Of a DNA stretch of 64,000 nucleotides, positions 52,238 through 60,600 are shown piece after piece. This stretch comes from Tectiglobus sp965215755 (lineage in GTDB: Bacteria > Pseudomonadota > Alphaproteobacteria > Rhizobiales > Hyphomicrobiaceae): contig OZ244119.1 in NCBI GenBank assembly GCA_965215755.1, positions 5,518,001 to 5,582,000 on the forward strand, given 5' to 3'. The notes beneath the pieces were generated by a model, which saw nothing but the letters and a program-made list of their open reading frames with translations, was not told the DNA's origin and did no database searches. Within the stretch, counting starts at the first letter, position 1. The number at the start of each line of letters is the position of its first letter. A program made the position numbers and the translations under genes.

Positions 52238-53668
52238 ATGAGATCAAAGATTGGGACAATGTTCGCCTCAGCATCGATGGCAGCAATCCTAGCGACAGTC
52301 CCTTTGGCGACAGCTTCCGCCGACGATGTGTACGGCCCGTTCCCGGTTACAGTGAAGGGCTACACCGGCGCACAGAAAAACTCGGTCGGCTACTCAGGTC
52401 AAATCACGCGTCATGTTATCCATGACAGTCTTAAGAAGCTGGCCGGCCAGGGGAATGGTAAACCCAATCCTGAGCTCAAGACCAAGATGATGTCGTATTT
52501 CAAAGGCAAAGACGCTGGTCGTGAGATCCTTGCTCCGAAGACCAAAGGTGACTTTGTTATCTTGCAGGCGGGCATTGATGACATCAGCAAGAAAACTAAT
52601 CTGGCTGGCAAGACTTTCAACGGCACCGTCACGGGTATGCCGAACGGCATGACCGGCAGCGAGTTGGTCGAATTCTGGATCGATAAGGCCTCGTCCGCCG
52701 ACAAGGGTGTCGACATGGCGAATGGCATGCACTACCCGCAGCTTATCTCTAAGTTCATTATGGGTGCGGTCTCCTATAATCAGGCTGTCGACAACTACCT
52801 GGATGAAAAGCTCGAAGCCGACAACAAGCCAAACGATCAGCCTTATAGGAAAGGTGCCCACTACACCGGCAAAGAGCATTCTTGGGATGAAGGTTTCGGC
52901 TATTTCGGCACGCCGGCTCACACGCTGAAGCTGACACCGAAAAATGTCTACGACATCGCGAAATTGAAGGATCTCGCAGCCGCGGATGCTAATAAGGATG
53001 GCAAAGTTGATCTCACATCAGAGATGACGTTTGGCCCGGCTTACTATGCTGCTGGCTTTGACGCTTCAGTTTATGGCAAGAGCAATGGGACCAACTACCT
53101 GCACACGATCACAAAGGCTTATCTCGATGGCCGCAAATTGATTGTGAGTGCCAAGGGTGCCAAGCTGACCGATCAACAGCGGGCTGAACTCAAGCAGCAT
53201 GCTTCAGTCGTGGCCTCGAACTGGGAGAAAGTCCTGGCTGAGGCGACCTACAAGTATGCTGGTTCCGTCTACAAGGACATGACAAAACTCAAAACAATTG
53301 TTGACGCAAATGGTGACCCCTCCAAGGTCATGAAGGATTACGTCAAGCATTGGGGTGAGCTCAAAGGTTTCAGTCTAGCCCTGCAGACCGGCAAGACAAA
53401 TCTTGGCGAGACAGCAACCAAGCTGAACCGTTGGATCGGAGCCGGTCCGGTTTTGCTGAATGCCAGTCAGGTCGTCGACATTGACAGCAAGGGCAACTAT
53501 GTCCGCGACCAAGGCCCCGCCTGGGGCGAGTACATGCTGCACTTGGCCAAGGTCCAAAAGCTTTTGATCGACAAGTTTGGCGTCAAAGCCCGGAACAACT
53601 CTATCTCGGGCGACATTGCTGACCTTGCCAAAAAGCTGGGCGCCGGCTCAGGCGCCGAGAACGACTAA
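52238..53668 (+). CDS. DUF4856 domain exported protein
   Basis: A 476-residue exported protein with signal peptide MRSKIGTMFASASMAAILAT (cleaved near ATASA-DD). The conserved block YTGKEHSWDEGFGYFGTPAH lies near residue 215 and resembles the imelysin-associated DUF4856 domain. Asp-rich DANKDGKVDL near residue 250 could bind a cation. The protein is rich in Lys and has no further membrane segment. DUF4856 genes are usually found beside imelysin-type iron proteins, as here. An AAGGAAGG region precedes ATG 52238; GTG 52208 is an alternative. A periplasmic iron-binding role is inferred from context and the ICE boxes. Confidence 0.82.
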   Translation: MRSKIGTMFASASMAAILATVPLATASADDVYGPFPVTVKGYTGAQKNSVGYSGQITRHVIHDSLKKLAGQGNGKPNPELKTKMMSYFKGKDAGREILAPKTKGDFVILQAGIDDISKKTNLAGKTFNGTVTGMPNGMTGSELVEFWIDKASSADKGVDMANGMHYPQLISKFIMGAVSYNQAVDNYLDEKLEADNKPNDQPYRKGAHYTGKEHSWDEGFGYFGTPAHTLKLTPKNVYDIAKLKDLAAADANKDGKVDLTSEMTFGPAYYAAGFDASVYGKSNGTNYLHTITKAYLDGRKLIVSAKGAKLTDQQRAELKQHASVVASNWEKVLAEATYKYAGSVYKDMTKLKTIVDANGDPSKVMKDYVKHWGELKGFSLALQTGKTNLGETATKLNRWIGAGPVLLNASQVVDIDSKGNYVRDQGPAWGEYMLHLAKVQKLLIDKFGVKARNNSISGDIADLAKKLGAGSGAEND

Positions 53669-53685
53669 ATCATATACTGAAGAAG

Positions 53686-53718
53686 CGGCTGTTGGACAGC
53701 ATCCCTCAACAGCCGTTT
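53686..53718 (+). terminator. Candidate terminator or attenuator hairpin
   Basis: CGGCTGTTG (53686–53694) pairs with CAACAGCCG (53707–53715) around a 12-nt loop, followed by only TTT. It lies between the DUF4856 and ferric-binding genes and may reduce readthrough. Confidence 0.5.
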
Positions 53719-53751
53719 CCGGCAGTCGCTAATCAACAAGGATGAGATGAC

Positions 53752-54795
53752 GTGACAACAACCAACTCCTCAAACACACAGCGCGCAACTCTCATTGGTG
53801 CAATTTGCTTGGTGTCCGCTTTGGTTGTTTCGCCATGGCTTGCATCAGCCGGAGAGCTCAATATCTATTCCCATCGCCAGCCGTTTCTGATCAAGCCATT
53901 TTTAGAAGCATACACGAAGCAGACCGGCACGAAGATCAACGTCGTCTATGCGTCAAAGGGGTTGGCCCAGCGCCTACAGGCGGAAGGCTCACGGAGCCCG
54001 GCCGACGTTGTTCTTACCGTTGATATCGCTCGCCTGTGGGTCTACGCGGACAAACAGCTGCTGGCCAAGGTGAACTCTAAGATTTTGGAGAAAAATATCC
54101 CGGCGCACATGCGTGATGCTGACAACCACTGGTTTGCGTTCTCCAAGCGGGCCCGGGTCATTGTCGTGAGCAAATCTGCGAAGGATGCCCTTGCGATCAA
54201 ATCATACGCTGAGCTGGCTGACCCGAAGTGGCGGGGGCGTATTTGCGCGCGTCCCGGAAGCCATGTTTACAACCGGGCCCTGGTTGCCTCTGTTGTTCAT
54301 GCAAAGGGGGCAGCAGGTGCCGAGACTTGGGCGAAGGGTGTTATTGCCAATCTGGCGCGACGGCCTCAAGGCAATGACCGCGCCCAGGTGAAGGCCATAT
54401 ACGAAGGCGTCTGCGATATCGCCATCATCAACAACTACTACTTCGGCAAGCTGAAATATTCTGACAAGCCAGCCCAACGAAAGTGGGCTGAGGCGGTCCA
54501 GCTAATCTTCCCCAACCAGAACGATCGCGGCACACACGTCAATATCTCCGGGGGCGGGATTGCAAAGTATTCCAAAAATAAGGAAGAGGCTGTGCGATTC
54601 CTTGAGTTCCTCACGTCGGATGCCGCACAACAACTCTATGGAAGTGTCAATTTCGAGTATCCGGTGAATCCATCTACCCCGCTTTCGAAAGAGCTGAGCT
54701 CCTGGGGACGTTTCAAAGAGGACGAGATGCCAATTGCTCGGATTGCAGAACTGGCGCCTGAAGCACAGATGATCATTGACCGTGCCGGTTGGTAG
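53752..54795 (+). CDS. Ferric-iron ABC transporter substrate-binding protein (FbpA/FutA type)
   Basis: A 347-residue periplasmic protein. Residues 1–33 form a signal peptide ending ASA-GE, then ELNIYSHRQPFLIKPFLEAY is the family's opening. Iron-coordinating Tyr are likely the pair in INNYYFGKLKY near residue 227. Later blocks are NISGGGIAKYSKNKEEAVRF and YPVNPSTPLS. GTG 53752 follows AAGGA. Unusually, no permease or ATPase gene lies next to it; the next gene is dapE. It may use a transporter encoded elsewhere, or act with the imelysin and DUF4856 proteins. Confidence 0.9.
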   Translation: MTTTNSSNTQRATLIGAICLVSALVVSPWLASAGELNIYSHRQPFLIKPFLEAYTKQTGTKINVVYASKGLAQRLQAEGSRSPADVVLTVDIARLWVYADKQLLAKVNSKILEKNIPAHMRDADNHWFAFSKRARVIVVSKSAKDALAIKSYAELADPKWRGRICARPGSHVYNRALVASVVHAKGAAGAETWAKGVIANLARRPQGNDRAQVKAIYEGVCDIAIINNYYFGKLKYSDKPAQRKWAEAVQLIFPNQNDRGTHVNISGGGIAKYSKNKEEAVRFLEFLTSDAAQQLYGSVNFEYPVNPSTPLSKELSSWGRFKEDEMPIARIAELAPEAQMIIDRAGW

Positions 54796-55078
54796 ATCCA
54801 CCGGGCGTCTCAAGATCTGTTAGCCCATCGACTGATCCAACACCAAGTGCTTTCTAACACGTTCGAGGTTGAACCAAATGGGACCTCGATGGATAATGTG
54901 CAGTGCCTGGAGCGTGCGCTACGGCGTGGCTTGTCAACCAGCGGATTACGACTGGTGGCAGCAATGCGGCCCGGGCATCTGCGGCTAGGCGACAATGTAG
55001 CTTTGCGCATTCGGCTAAACTGTGTCTCTATCTGCTTCGTCTTTATCCGACCGATGCCAGACCACCAAGCGAGGGGAC

Positions 55079-56236
55079 ATGGACGCGCACGATCCCGTAA
55101 CACTCACGCAAGCACTCATCCGCTGCCCATCCGTCACACCGAAAGAGGCGGGCGCTCTATCACTGTTGGAAAATGTACTGGAGCCCTACGGCTTCGAAGT
55201 ACATCGAATGACATTTTCGGATGCCAACACGCCGGACGTCGAAAACCTCTATGCGAGATTTGGCACGCAGGGGCCGAACCTGTGCTTCGCAGGACATACC
55301 GACGTCGTCCCGCCCGGCAAGGAAAGCGACTGGACTTATCCCCCGTTTGGCGGCGAGATTCATAACGGCTTTCTCTATGGGCGTGGCGCAGTAGACATGA
55401 AAGGTGACGTTGCCTGTTTCGTCGCCGCAGCCATTCGAACAATCGAGAAGAAGGGCGGCCTGCGCGGCTCGATTTCCCTCTTGATAACCGGAGACGAAGA
55501 GGGCCCGTCGGTCAACGGAACGGCGAAAGTCCTCGAATGGATGAAAGACCGCGAGGAACGGATCGACGCCTGCATTGTCGGCGAACCGAGCAATCCGGAG
55601 CAACTCGGTGACATGATCAAGATCGGTCGCCGCGGCAGTCTCACCGGCAAGCTTGTCGTTCACGGCAAGCAGGGCCACGTCGCCTATCCGCAAAAAGCTG
55701 ACAATCCGATCCCCAAGCTGGCCCGCATTCTCGATCGTCTCGCAAGCACACCAATCGACAACGGTAGCGATGATTTTCAGCCATCCAACTTGGAGACGAC
55801 AATTATCTCGGTGCCGAATACAGCAGCCAATGTCATTCCCGAAGAAGCGCATGCCACATTCAACGTGCGCTACAACGATCATTGGTCGCGGCCGACAATT
55901 GAAGCGTACCTGAAAGAACGATGTGCCGCCGAAGCAGAGGCAGCCGGTGCGCGTATCACTGTTTCGTTCCACGGCACTGGCGATGTCTTTCTGACCCAGC
56001 CTGGTCCACTGGTCGAATGTATGATCGATGCGGTGCGTGAGGTGACAGGGCGTGTGCCGGCGCTCAGCACCGGTGGTGGAACCTCGGATGCCCGGTTCAT
56101 TCAGGAGTATTGCCCGGTGGTCGAGTTTGGGCTGGTCAATAAAACCATTCACCAAATCGACGAGCATGTTGAGGTCAAAGACCTCCACCGCCTGACCGAG
56201 ATCTACGAACGCATGATCGAGGCTTATTTCGCGTAA
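55079..56236 (+). CDS. dapE: Succinyl-diaminopimelate desuccinylase
   Basis: A 385-residue M20-family zinc amidohydrolase of the lysine/diaminopimelate pathway. Metal motifs are FAGHTDVVPPG (near residue 70), GRGAVDMKGDVA (near residue 101), TGDEEGPSVNGT (near residue 136) and a late NKTIHQIDEHV. The dimer domain has GKQGHVAYPQKADNP. It differs from the ArgE paralogue in the window, which keeps the argE-type motifs. ATG 55079 follows GAGGGGAC; a longer frame begins at 55022. The preceding 283 bp hold no recognised element. Confidence 0.92.
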   Translation: MDAHDPVTLTQALIRCPSVTPKEAGALSLLENVLEPYGFEVHRMTFSDANTPDVENLYARFGTQGPNLCFAGHTDVVPPGKESDWTYPPFGGEIHNGFLYGRGAVDMKGDVACFVAAAIRTIEKKGGLRGSISLLITGDEEGPSVNGTAKVLEWMKDREERIDACIVGEPSNPEQLGDMIKIGRRGSLTGKLVVHGKQGHVAYPQKADNPIPKLARILDRLASTPIDNGSDDFQPSNLETTIISVPNTAANVIPEEAHATFNVRYNDHWSRPTIEAYLKERCAAEAEAAGARITVSFHGTGDVFLTQPGPLVECMIDAVREVTGRVPALSTGGGTSDARFIQEYCPVVEFGLVNKTIHQIDEHVEVKDLHRLTEIYERMIEAYFA

Positions 56237-56361
56237 GGTGACTCAGAAGAATTCGGTTTTGAAGGCATCTCGAAATCATTGCAGAATGGGGTGCGAGAGC
56301 TTCCTGTCGGGAGCGCGCCCAAGCGAAACGGAAAGTGCCAGAATTGGACCACCCACAATCA

Positions 56362-56673
56362 ATGGATAGCACGAGTATGCGCAATCATCGAGATGACACT
56401 AAGAGGCCAACGCTGAGCATCGGAGAAAATCTTTCGCGTACGGAGCAAGCAATTGCTTCAAGTTGGTCGTTCTGGCTAAGCGTGCTTTACACTCCCATCG
56501 GCTTTTACCTGGCTTTCGGTATTGCCCCCATCATCCGATTGCTGGGAATGTCCACGGCAGACAATCCAAACCTCCTCATAATCGCGCTTTTACTTGAGAT
56601 TGTTGTTTGGATTGGCCTGCCATTTGTTGCCGGAATCTACATCCACAACCGCGTGACCAAGCATACCAAATGA
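56362..56673 (+). CDS. Small membrane protein, two helices, unknown function
   Basis: A protein of about 103 residues with two predicted membrane segments: FWLSVLYTPIGFYLAFGI and LLIIALLLEIVVWIGLPFVA, joined by a short loop with PIIRLLGMSTADNP, ending in a basic tail. No family recognised. The start is unclear: a GTG at 56335 or ATG at 56377 are alternatives and none has a good ribosome binding site. Its stop overlaps the start of the CARDB gene (ATGA, 56670–56673), so the two are coupled. Confidence 0.6.
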   Translation: MDSTSMRNHRDDTKRPTLSIGENLSRTEQAIASSWSFWLSVLYTPIGFYLAFGIAPIIRLLGMSTADNPNLLIIALLLEIVVWIGLPFVAGIYIHNRVTKHTK

Positions 56674-57146
56674 AACTCGAACCTTCCCCCTTCTGCTTGA
56701 AGAAGCATGCTTCCTGTTGGGTATTTGGCCTACTCGTCGCGTTAGGAGCGAGCAATGCAATCGCCCGTGATCTGCCCGATCTTATGATTGTTGGTGCCGA
56801 CCTACGTCACAGCGGCGATTGCAGCGGCAGGCAGCCACTGATTGTCGGACCGGTCAAGGTCAAGAATATCGGTCTGGGCCGGGGTCAGATCTTCACGACG
56901 AAGGTCATGCTGCGAACACGTGCCAAGGGTATGCCTGCGATTTCTGGTGACGATCGTTTCGTCAATTCCATGCGTCCGCAAGAGGTTGTGATTGTCGAAG
57001 CTCGGATAGCGGCAGCAACACCGCTCACGATGAACGGTCAGGTCGAATTGGAGCTCACCGTTGATCCAGTCAATGTGTTCGCGGAAGAGAACGAGGACAA
57101 TAATACGGTCCGTGTCACACTCGACGTTCGCTGCCAGAAACAGTGA
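56670..57146 (+). CDS. Exported CARDB-domain protein
   Basis: A 158-residue protein. Residues 1–32 form a signal peptide (hydrophobic WVFGLLVALGASNAIA, then RD). The remainder is one CARDB-type immunoglobulin-like domain: PDLMIVGADLRHS, PVKVKNIGLGRGQIFTTKVM and the typical end VDPVNVFAEENEDNNTVRVT. CARDB domains usually mediate adhesion or packing outside the cell. Two Cys (DCSG and DVRCQ) may form a disulfide. Its ATG overlaps the upstream membrane-protein stop, suggesting joint function in the envelope. Confidence 0.8.
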   Translation: MKLEPSPFCLKKHASCWVFGLLVALGASNAIARDLPDLMIVGADLRHSGDCSGRQPLIVGPVKVKNIGLGRGQIFTTKVMLRTRAKGMPAISGDDRFVNSMRPQEVVIVEARIAAATPLTMNGQVELELTVDPVNVFAEENEDNNTVRVTLDVRCQKQ

Positions 57147-57165
57147 TGGCCGCCCCGTGTCTTAC

Positions 57166-58266
57166 TCAGACAAAATGCTTCGATAGTTTGAGCCCTTGCG
57201 CCTGATAGTGGCTGCCGAGATCGTCGCCATAGAGCCAATCCGGGATCTCGGTCATACGTTCGTAGATCAACCGTCCAACGATCTGGCCATCCTCGAGCAC
57301 GAACGGAACTTTGTGGCTGCGGACTTCGAGAACAACACGGGCGCCGGCGCCACCAGCCGGGGCATGCCCAAATCCGGGGTCCATAAAACCAGCGTAATGC
57401 ACGCGAAACTCTCCGACTAATGGATTGAACGGTACCATCTCGGCAGCATGCGTTGGCGGAACGTGGACGGCTTCTTTGGAAGCAAGGATGTAGAACTGAT
57501 CGGGGTCCAGCACCAAGCTGGAAGAATTGCCGCGATTGATCGGTTCCCAGTATTCCGAGATGGCGCAGGACTTGGGCGCATCGACATCAACCAGCCCCGT
57601 ATTGCGTTTCGCGCGATAACCGACCAGTCCTCCCGAGGCAGCTGCCAGTTCGTTCGAGAGATCAACCGAGAGCGCGATGCCGCTTTGGATGTCCGTTTCT
57701 GAGCCACCGGCAATCAGTACGTCGCGGGCATGCAATTCGCGCAACTGTTCGTCTGTTTCTGTCGGCTGGCCAACGCGAAAGCGGATCTGGCTGAGCGTCG
57801 AACCAGTTCGCACAATTACCGGAAATGTCTGCGGGCAGATCTCAGCGTAAAGCGGACCTGAATACCCGTCAGGTATTTGGTCGAAAGCGTTGACACCGTC
57901 GGCGATCACGCGCGTAAAGACGTCCAGCCTTCCAGTTGAACTTTTCGGGTTCGTCGCGGCTGCGATGTGTGCCGGCAGATCGAGGCTCTCTAACAACGGG
58001 ACAATGTAGACGCAGCCGGTTTCAAGAACGGCACCGGCGGTTAAGTCGATCTTATGCAGGGCAAACGCATCAATCCGATCTTGGACATTGATGCCTGGCC
58101 CGGGCAGAAAACTGGCCCTGACGCGAAACGCGGCCTCTCCCAGCCTCAGGTCCAGACTGGCCGGCTGCAATTGCCTGTCACCCAGTGGCTGGGCGAGCTT
58201 GACGATACCCTTATCCATCAGGTCATTGAGGGCTTGTGCCGGCAGAATGCCGTTGGCGTTGTCCAT
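57166..58266 (-). CDS. dcd: 2'-Deoxycytidine 5'-triphosphate deaminase (double-length type)
   Basis: A 366-residue protein made of two dUTPase-fold halves, as in Hyphomicrobiales. Half 1: RQLQPASLDLRLGEAAFRVRA (near residue 32), ATNPKSSTGRLDVFTRVIAD (near residue 105) with the Ser-Arg active-site pair, and YSGPLYAEICPQTFPV. Half 2: LQLDPDQFYIL-like SLVLDPDQFYILASKE, then HYAGFMDPGFG and LEVRSHKVPFVLEDGQI. It converts dCTP to dUTP. The start ATG 58266 or GTG 58272 are both possible, with GAGG upstream. It is divergent from metZ, as in many relatives. Confidence 0.92.
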   Translation of the reverse strand: MDNANGILPAQALNDLMDKGIVKLAQPLGDRQLQPASLDLRLGEAAFRVRASFLPGPGINVQDRIDAFALHKIDLTAGAVLETGCVYIVPLLESLDLPAHIAAATNPKSSTGRLDVFTRVIADGVNAFDQIPDGYSGPLYAEICPQTFPVIVRTGSTLSQIRFRVGQPTETDEQLRELHARDVLIAGGSETDIQSGIALSVDLSNELAAASGGLVGYRAKRNTGLVDVDAPKSCAISEYWEPINRGNSSSLVLDPDQFYILASKEAVHVPPTHAAEMVPFNPLVGEFRVHYAGFMDPGFGHAPAGGAGARVVLEVRSHKVPFVLEDGQIVGRLIYERMTEIPDWLYGDDLGSHYQAQGLKLSKHFV

Positions 58267-58451
58267 TTTCACTTGACCTCGACTGTTACCTAGCTGTTCC
58301 CCGGCTGTTCAAAGTCACCCGCGATTCGCTCCAAATGTCAGTGATCTAGCACTTTTTGATAGGTCTTGCTGGCAAGTCTGTAAGTTTCTCACACCAAGCT
58401 CTGCGACACGAAGGCTTGACGGCAAGCGGCAATTCCAATTATTAGATGGCC

Positions 58452-58505
58452 ATCGTGGTGATTTGGCCGGCCGGCTTGCAGCCACGTAAAACAACTCGCT
58501 AAAAG
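58452..58505 (+). promoter_or_regulatory. SAM-II riboswitch
   Basis: The core GGTGATTTGG is followed by CCGGCCGGCTTGCAGCCACG, then AAAACAACTCGCTAAAA, matching the SAM-II consensus closely. P1 is CGTGG (58454–58458) pairing with CCACG (58482–58486); the 3' strand forms the pseudoknot. It binds S-adenosylmethionine and lowers expression of the downstream metZ gene. SAM-II is typical of Alphaproteobacteria in front of methionine genes. Confidence 0.9.
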
Positions 58506-58517
58506 GCCGTGCGCGGA

Positions 58518-58569
58518 CCTGGTTCTGACTGCTCGGCATTTTCGCGGGCTTCAAAGAACCGGGTTTTTT
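58518..58569 (+). terminator. Intrinsic terminator in the metZ leader
   Basis: CCTGGTTCT (58518–58526) pairs with AGAACCGGG (58555–58563; one G-U pair), followed by TTTTTT. It lies between the SAM-II aptamer and the metZ ribosome binding site, so SAM binding may lead to early termination. The rest of the 58267–58597 gap holds nothing else recognisable. Confidence 0.7.
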
Positions 58570-58597
58570 GTTGCCTTGATGACAAGGAGATCGCGCA

Positions 58598-59869
58598 ATG
58601 GCATGGGAAGCACCCTCGACCAATACCCCGAACTGGAGTCCTGAAACTGAGTTGGTGCACGGCGGAACCGTGCGCTCTGAGTTCAATGAGACATCCGAAG
58701 CACTCTACCTCACGCAAGGCTACGTCTATGACAGTGCCGAGCAAGCTGAGCAGCGCTTCAAAGATGAGAGCGGCGGGTTCATCTATTCACGTTATGCCAA
58801 TCCAACCGTCGCGATGTTCGAAGAGCGGATCCGCCTGTTGGAAGGTGCCGAGGCTGCCCGGGCGACGGCTTCCGGAATGGCAGCCGTCAGCGCGGCGATC
58901 CTGAGCTACGTCAAGGCCGGCGACCATGTCGTGGCAGCCCGCGCCTTGTTCGGCTCTTGCCGCTATGTTGTCGACGATATCTGCCCGCGGTTCGGTGTTG
59001 AATCCACACTCGTTCATGGGCCTGATATCGAACAATGGCGCCAGGCTGTCCGGCCCAACACCACAGTGTTCTTTCTTGAGACACCGTCCAATCCGACGCT
59101 CGATCTCGTTGACATCGAAGCCGTCTCCCAGCTCGCGCGCAGTATCGGTGCGATCGTCATCGTCGACAACGTGTTCGCTACACCGATGCAGCAGCGGCCA
59201 TTGGCTCTCGGAGCAGATGTTGTGGTCTATTCAGCCACCAAGCACATCGATGGGCAGGGGCGCTGCCTGGGCGGTGTCGTTCTAGGCTCTGCCGAGTATG
59301 TCAAAGACCATCTGCACCCATTCCTGAAGCATACCGGCCCGTCACTCAGTCCGTTTAATGCCTGGACACTATTGAAAGGCCTCGAAACCCTGCCGGTTCG
59401 CGTTGAGAGGCAGACCCGGACGGCTGCATGGGTGGCCGATTTCATTGCTCAGAGCTTAGAGGTTGCGCGAGTGCTCTACTGTGGTCGGGAAGATCACCCA
59501 CAGGCCGAGCTCGCACGGCAACAGATGAGCGGTGGTGGCCAGGTCATCTCGTTCGAATTCCAGGGAGGCAAGTCGCAGGCTTTTGCGTTTCTTAATGCTT
59601 TGCGTCTTATCAAGCTCTCCAACAATCTGGGCGACGCTAAGAGCCTGATCACACATCCTGCCACCACAACCCATCAACGCCTGACACCGCAGGAGCGCAC
59701 CGAACTAGGGATATCGGACGGCCTCGTGCGCTTGTCGGTTGGCTTGGAGGCACCGCAGGATCTCATACACGACATCGAAACGGCGCTGAAGAAATCAGCG
59801 TGGCGCGCGACGTCATCACGGCCTGCTGCAAAATCAGGCAATCTTCATAACCGCCAGTGCGTTGCATGA
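58598..59869 (+). CDS. metZ: O-succinylhomoserine sulfhydrylase
   Basis: A 423-residue PLP enzyme of the Cys/Met metabolism family, making homocysteine from O-succinylhomoserine and sulfide. Landmarks are YSRYANPTVAMFEERI (near residue 64), ATASGMAAVSAAIL (near residue 88), FLETPSNPTLDLVDI, VDNVFATPMQQRPLA (PLP Asp) and SATKHIDGQGRCLGG (PLP Lys, near residue 213). SLITHPATTTHQRL is near residue 350. An AAGGAG site precedes ATG 58598. It uses sulfide such as that made by the sulfite reductase at 14.5 kb. Riboswitch control supports the assignment. Confidence 0.94.
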   Translation: MAWEAPSTNTPNWSPETELVHGGTVRSEFNETSEALYLTQGYVYDSAEQAEQRFKDESGGFIYSRYANPTVAMFEERIRLLEGAEAARATASGMAAVSAAILSYVKAGDHVVAARALFGSCRYVVDDICPRFGVESTLVHGPDIEQWRQAVRPNTTVFFLETPSNPTLDLVDIEAVSQLARSIGAIVIVDNVFATPMQQRPLALGADVVVYSATKHIDGQGRCLGGVVLGSAEYVKDHLHPFLKHTGPSLSPFNAWTLLKGLETLPVRVERQTRTAAWVADFIAQSLEVARVLYCGREDHPQAELARQQMSGGGQVISFEFQGGKSQAFAFLNALRLIKLSNNLGDAKSLITHPATTTHQRLTPQERTELGISDGLVRLSVGLEAPQDLIHDIETALKKSAWRATSSRPAAKSGNLHNRQCVA

Positions 59870-60149
59870 CACTGGGCAACCTACATCGTGCGACGTAGAA
59901 GTTGCACGATTGTACGTTGAATGCCGCAAAGGCTGCTGAGGCGTGTCCACATTCGACAGGCCTCGAACTTCGGTGCTGCAAACCTGGAGTGTTCTCACTG
60001 TCCCGCAAAGAGTTCCGTCTTCCCGAAGTCAATCACTCCACAGGCCCTAACATTAACGCATTGCCTGAGCGCTCGGTATTGCGTTGACGCTAAAAGTCGT
60101 ACAACTAATATGAGCCATGCGTGGGAGCACAAAACGGAGGGTTGCCGGT

Positions 60150-60542
60150 ATGTATGAAGCAATAACGCGCAACATTCGTGTGAGTGTAACTCCACAATAC
60201 CTGGAGACAGAGTCGCGACCGGATCAGAACCGCTACTTCTGGGCTTACACCATCGTTATTGAGAATGAAGGTGACGAATCCGTTCAGCTGCGCTCACGCT
60301 ATTGGCAGATTACCGACGCAAAAGGGCACGTCGAAGAAGTTCGCGGCGCAGGGGTCGTCGGCGAGCAACCGCATATTGAGCCCGGTGGATCCTATCAATA
60401 CACGTCTGGCTGCCCGCTCGAAGAGCCATCCGGAATCATGGTCGGCTCGTATCAGATGGTGTCGGAGGCGGGTGACAAGTTCGAGATCAGTATTCCGGCA
60501 TTCTCGCTCGACAGTCCAGATGGGCTAGGCAGCATCAACTAA
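60150..60542 (+). CDS. apaG: ApaG domain protein
   Basis: A 130-residue protein with the ApaG fold: MYEAITRNIRVSVTPQYLET, then FWAYTIVIENEGDESVQL, WQITDAKGHVEEVRGAGVVG and the Gly-rich HIEPGGSYQYTSGCPLEEPS, ending in GSYQMVSEAG. The family has a fibronectin-like sandwich and is linked to metal and dinucleoside-polyphosphate phenotypes; biochemical role unclear. ATG 60150 follows CGGAGGG at 8 nt; a longer frame starts at 60117. The preceding 280 bp show only a weak hairpin ATCGTGC/GCACGAT near 59887. Confidence 0.92.
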   Translation: MYEAITRNIRVSVTPQYLETESRPDQNRYFWAYTIVIENEGDESVQLRSRYWQITDAKGHVEEVRGAGVVGEQPHIEPGGSYQYTSGCPLEEPSGIMVGSYQMVSEAGDKFEISIPAFSLDSPDGLGSIN

Positions 60543-60600
60543 CACATCGCCGTCCCAGTCGGCTCGACCCGAAGTAGCAGAAACCGTGAGGGATCACTTT

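Noticed and set aside
55160..56188. 342-codon minus-strand frame opposite dapE
   Set aside because: The plus-strand dapE protein has all M20 motifs; the opposite frame is an antisense shadow.
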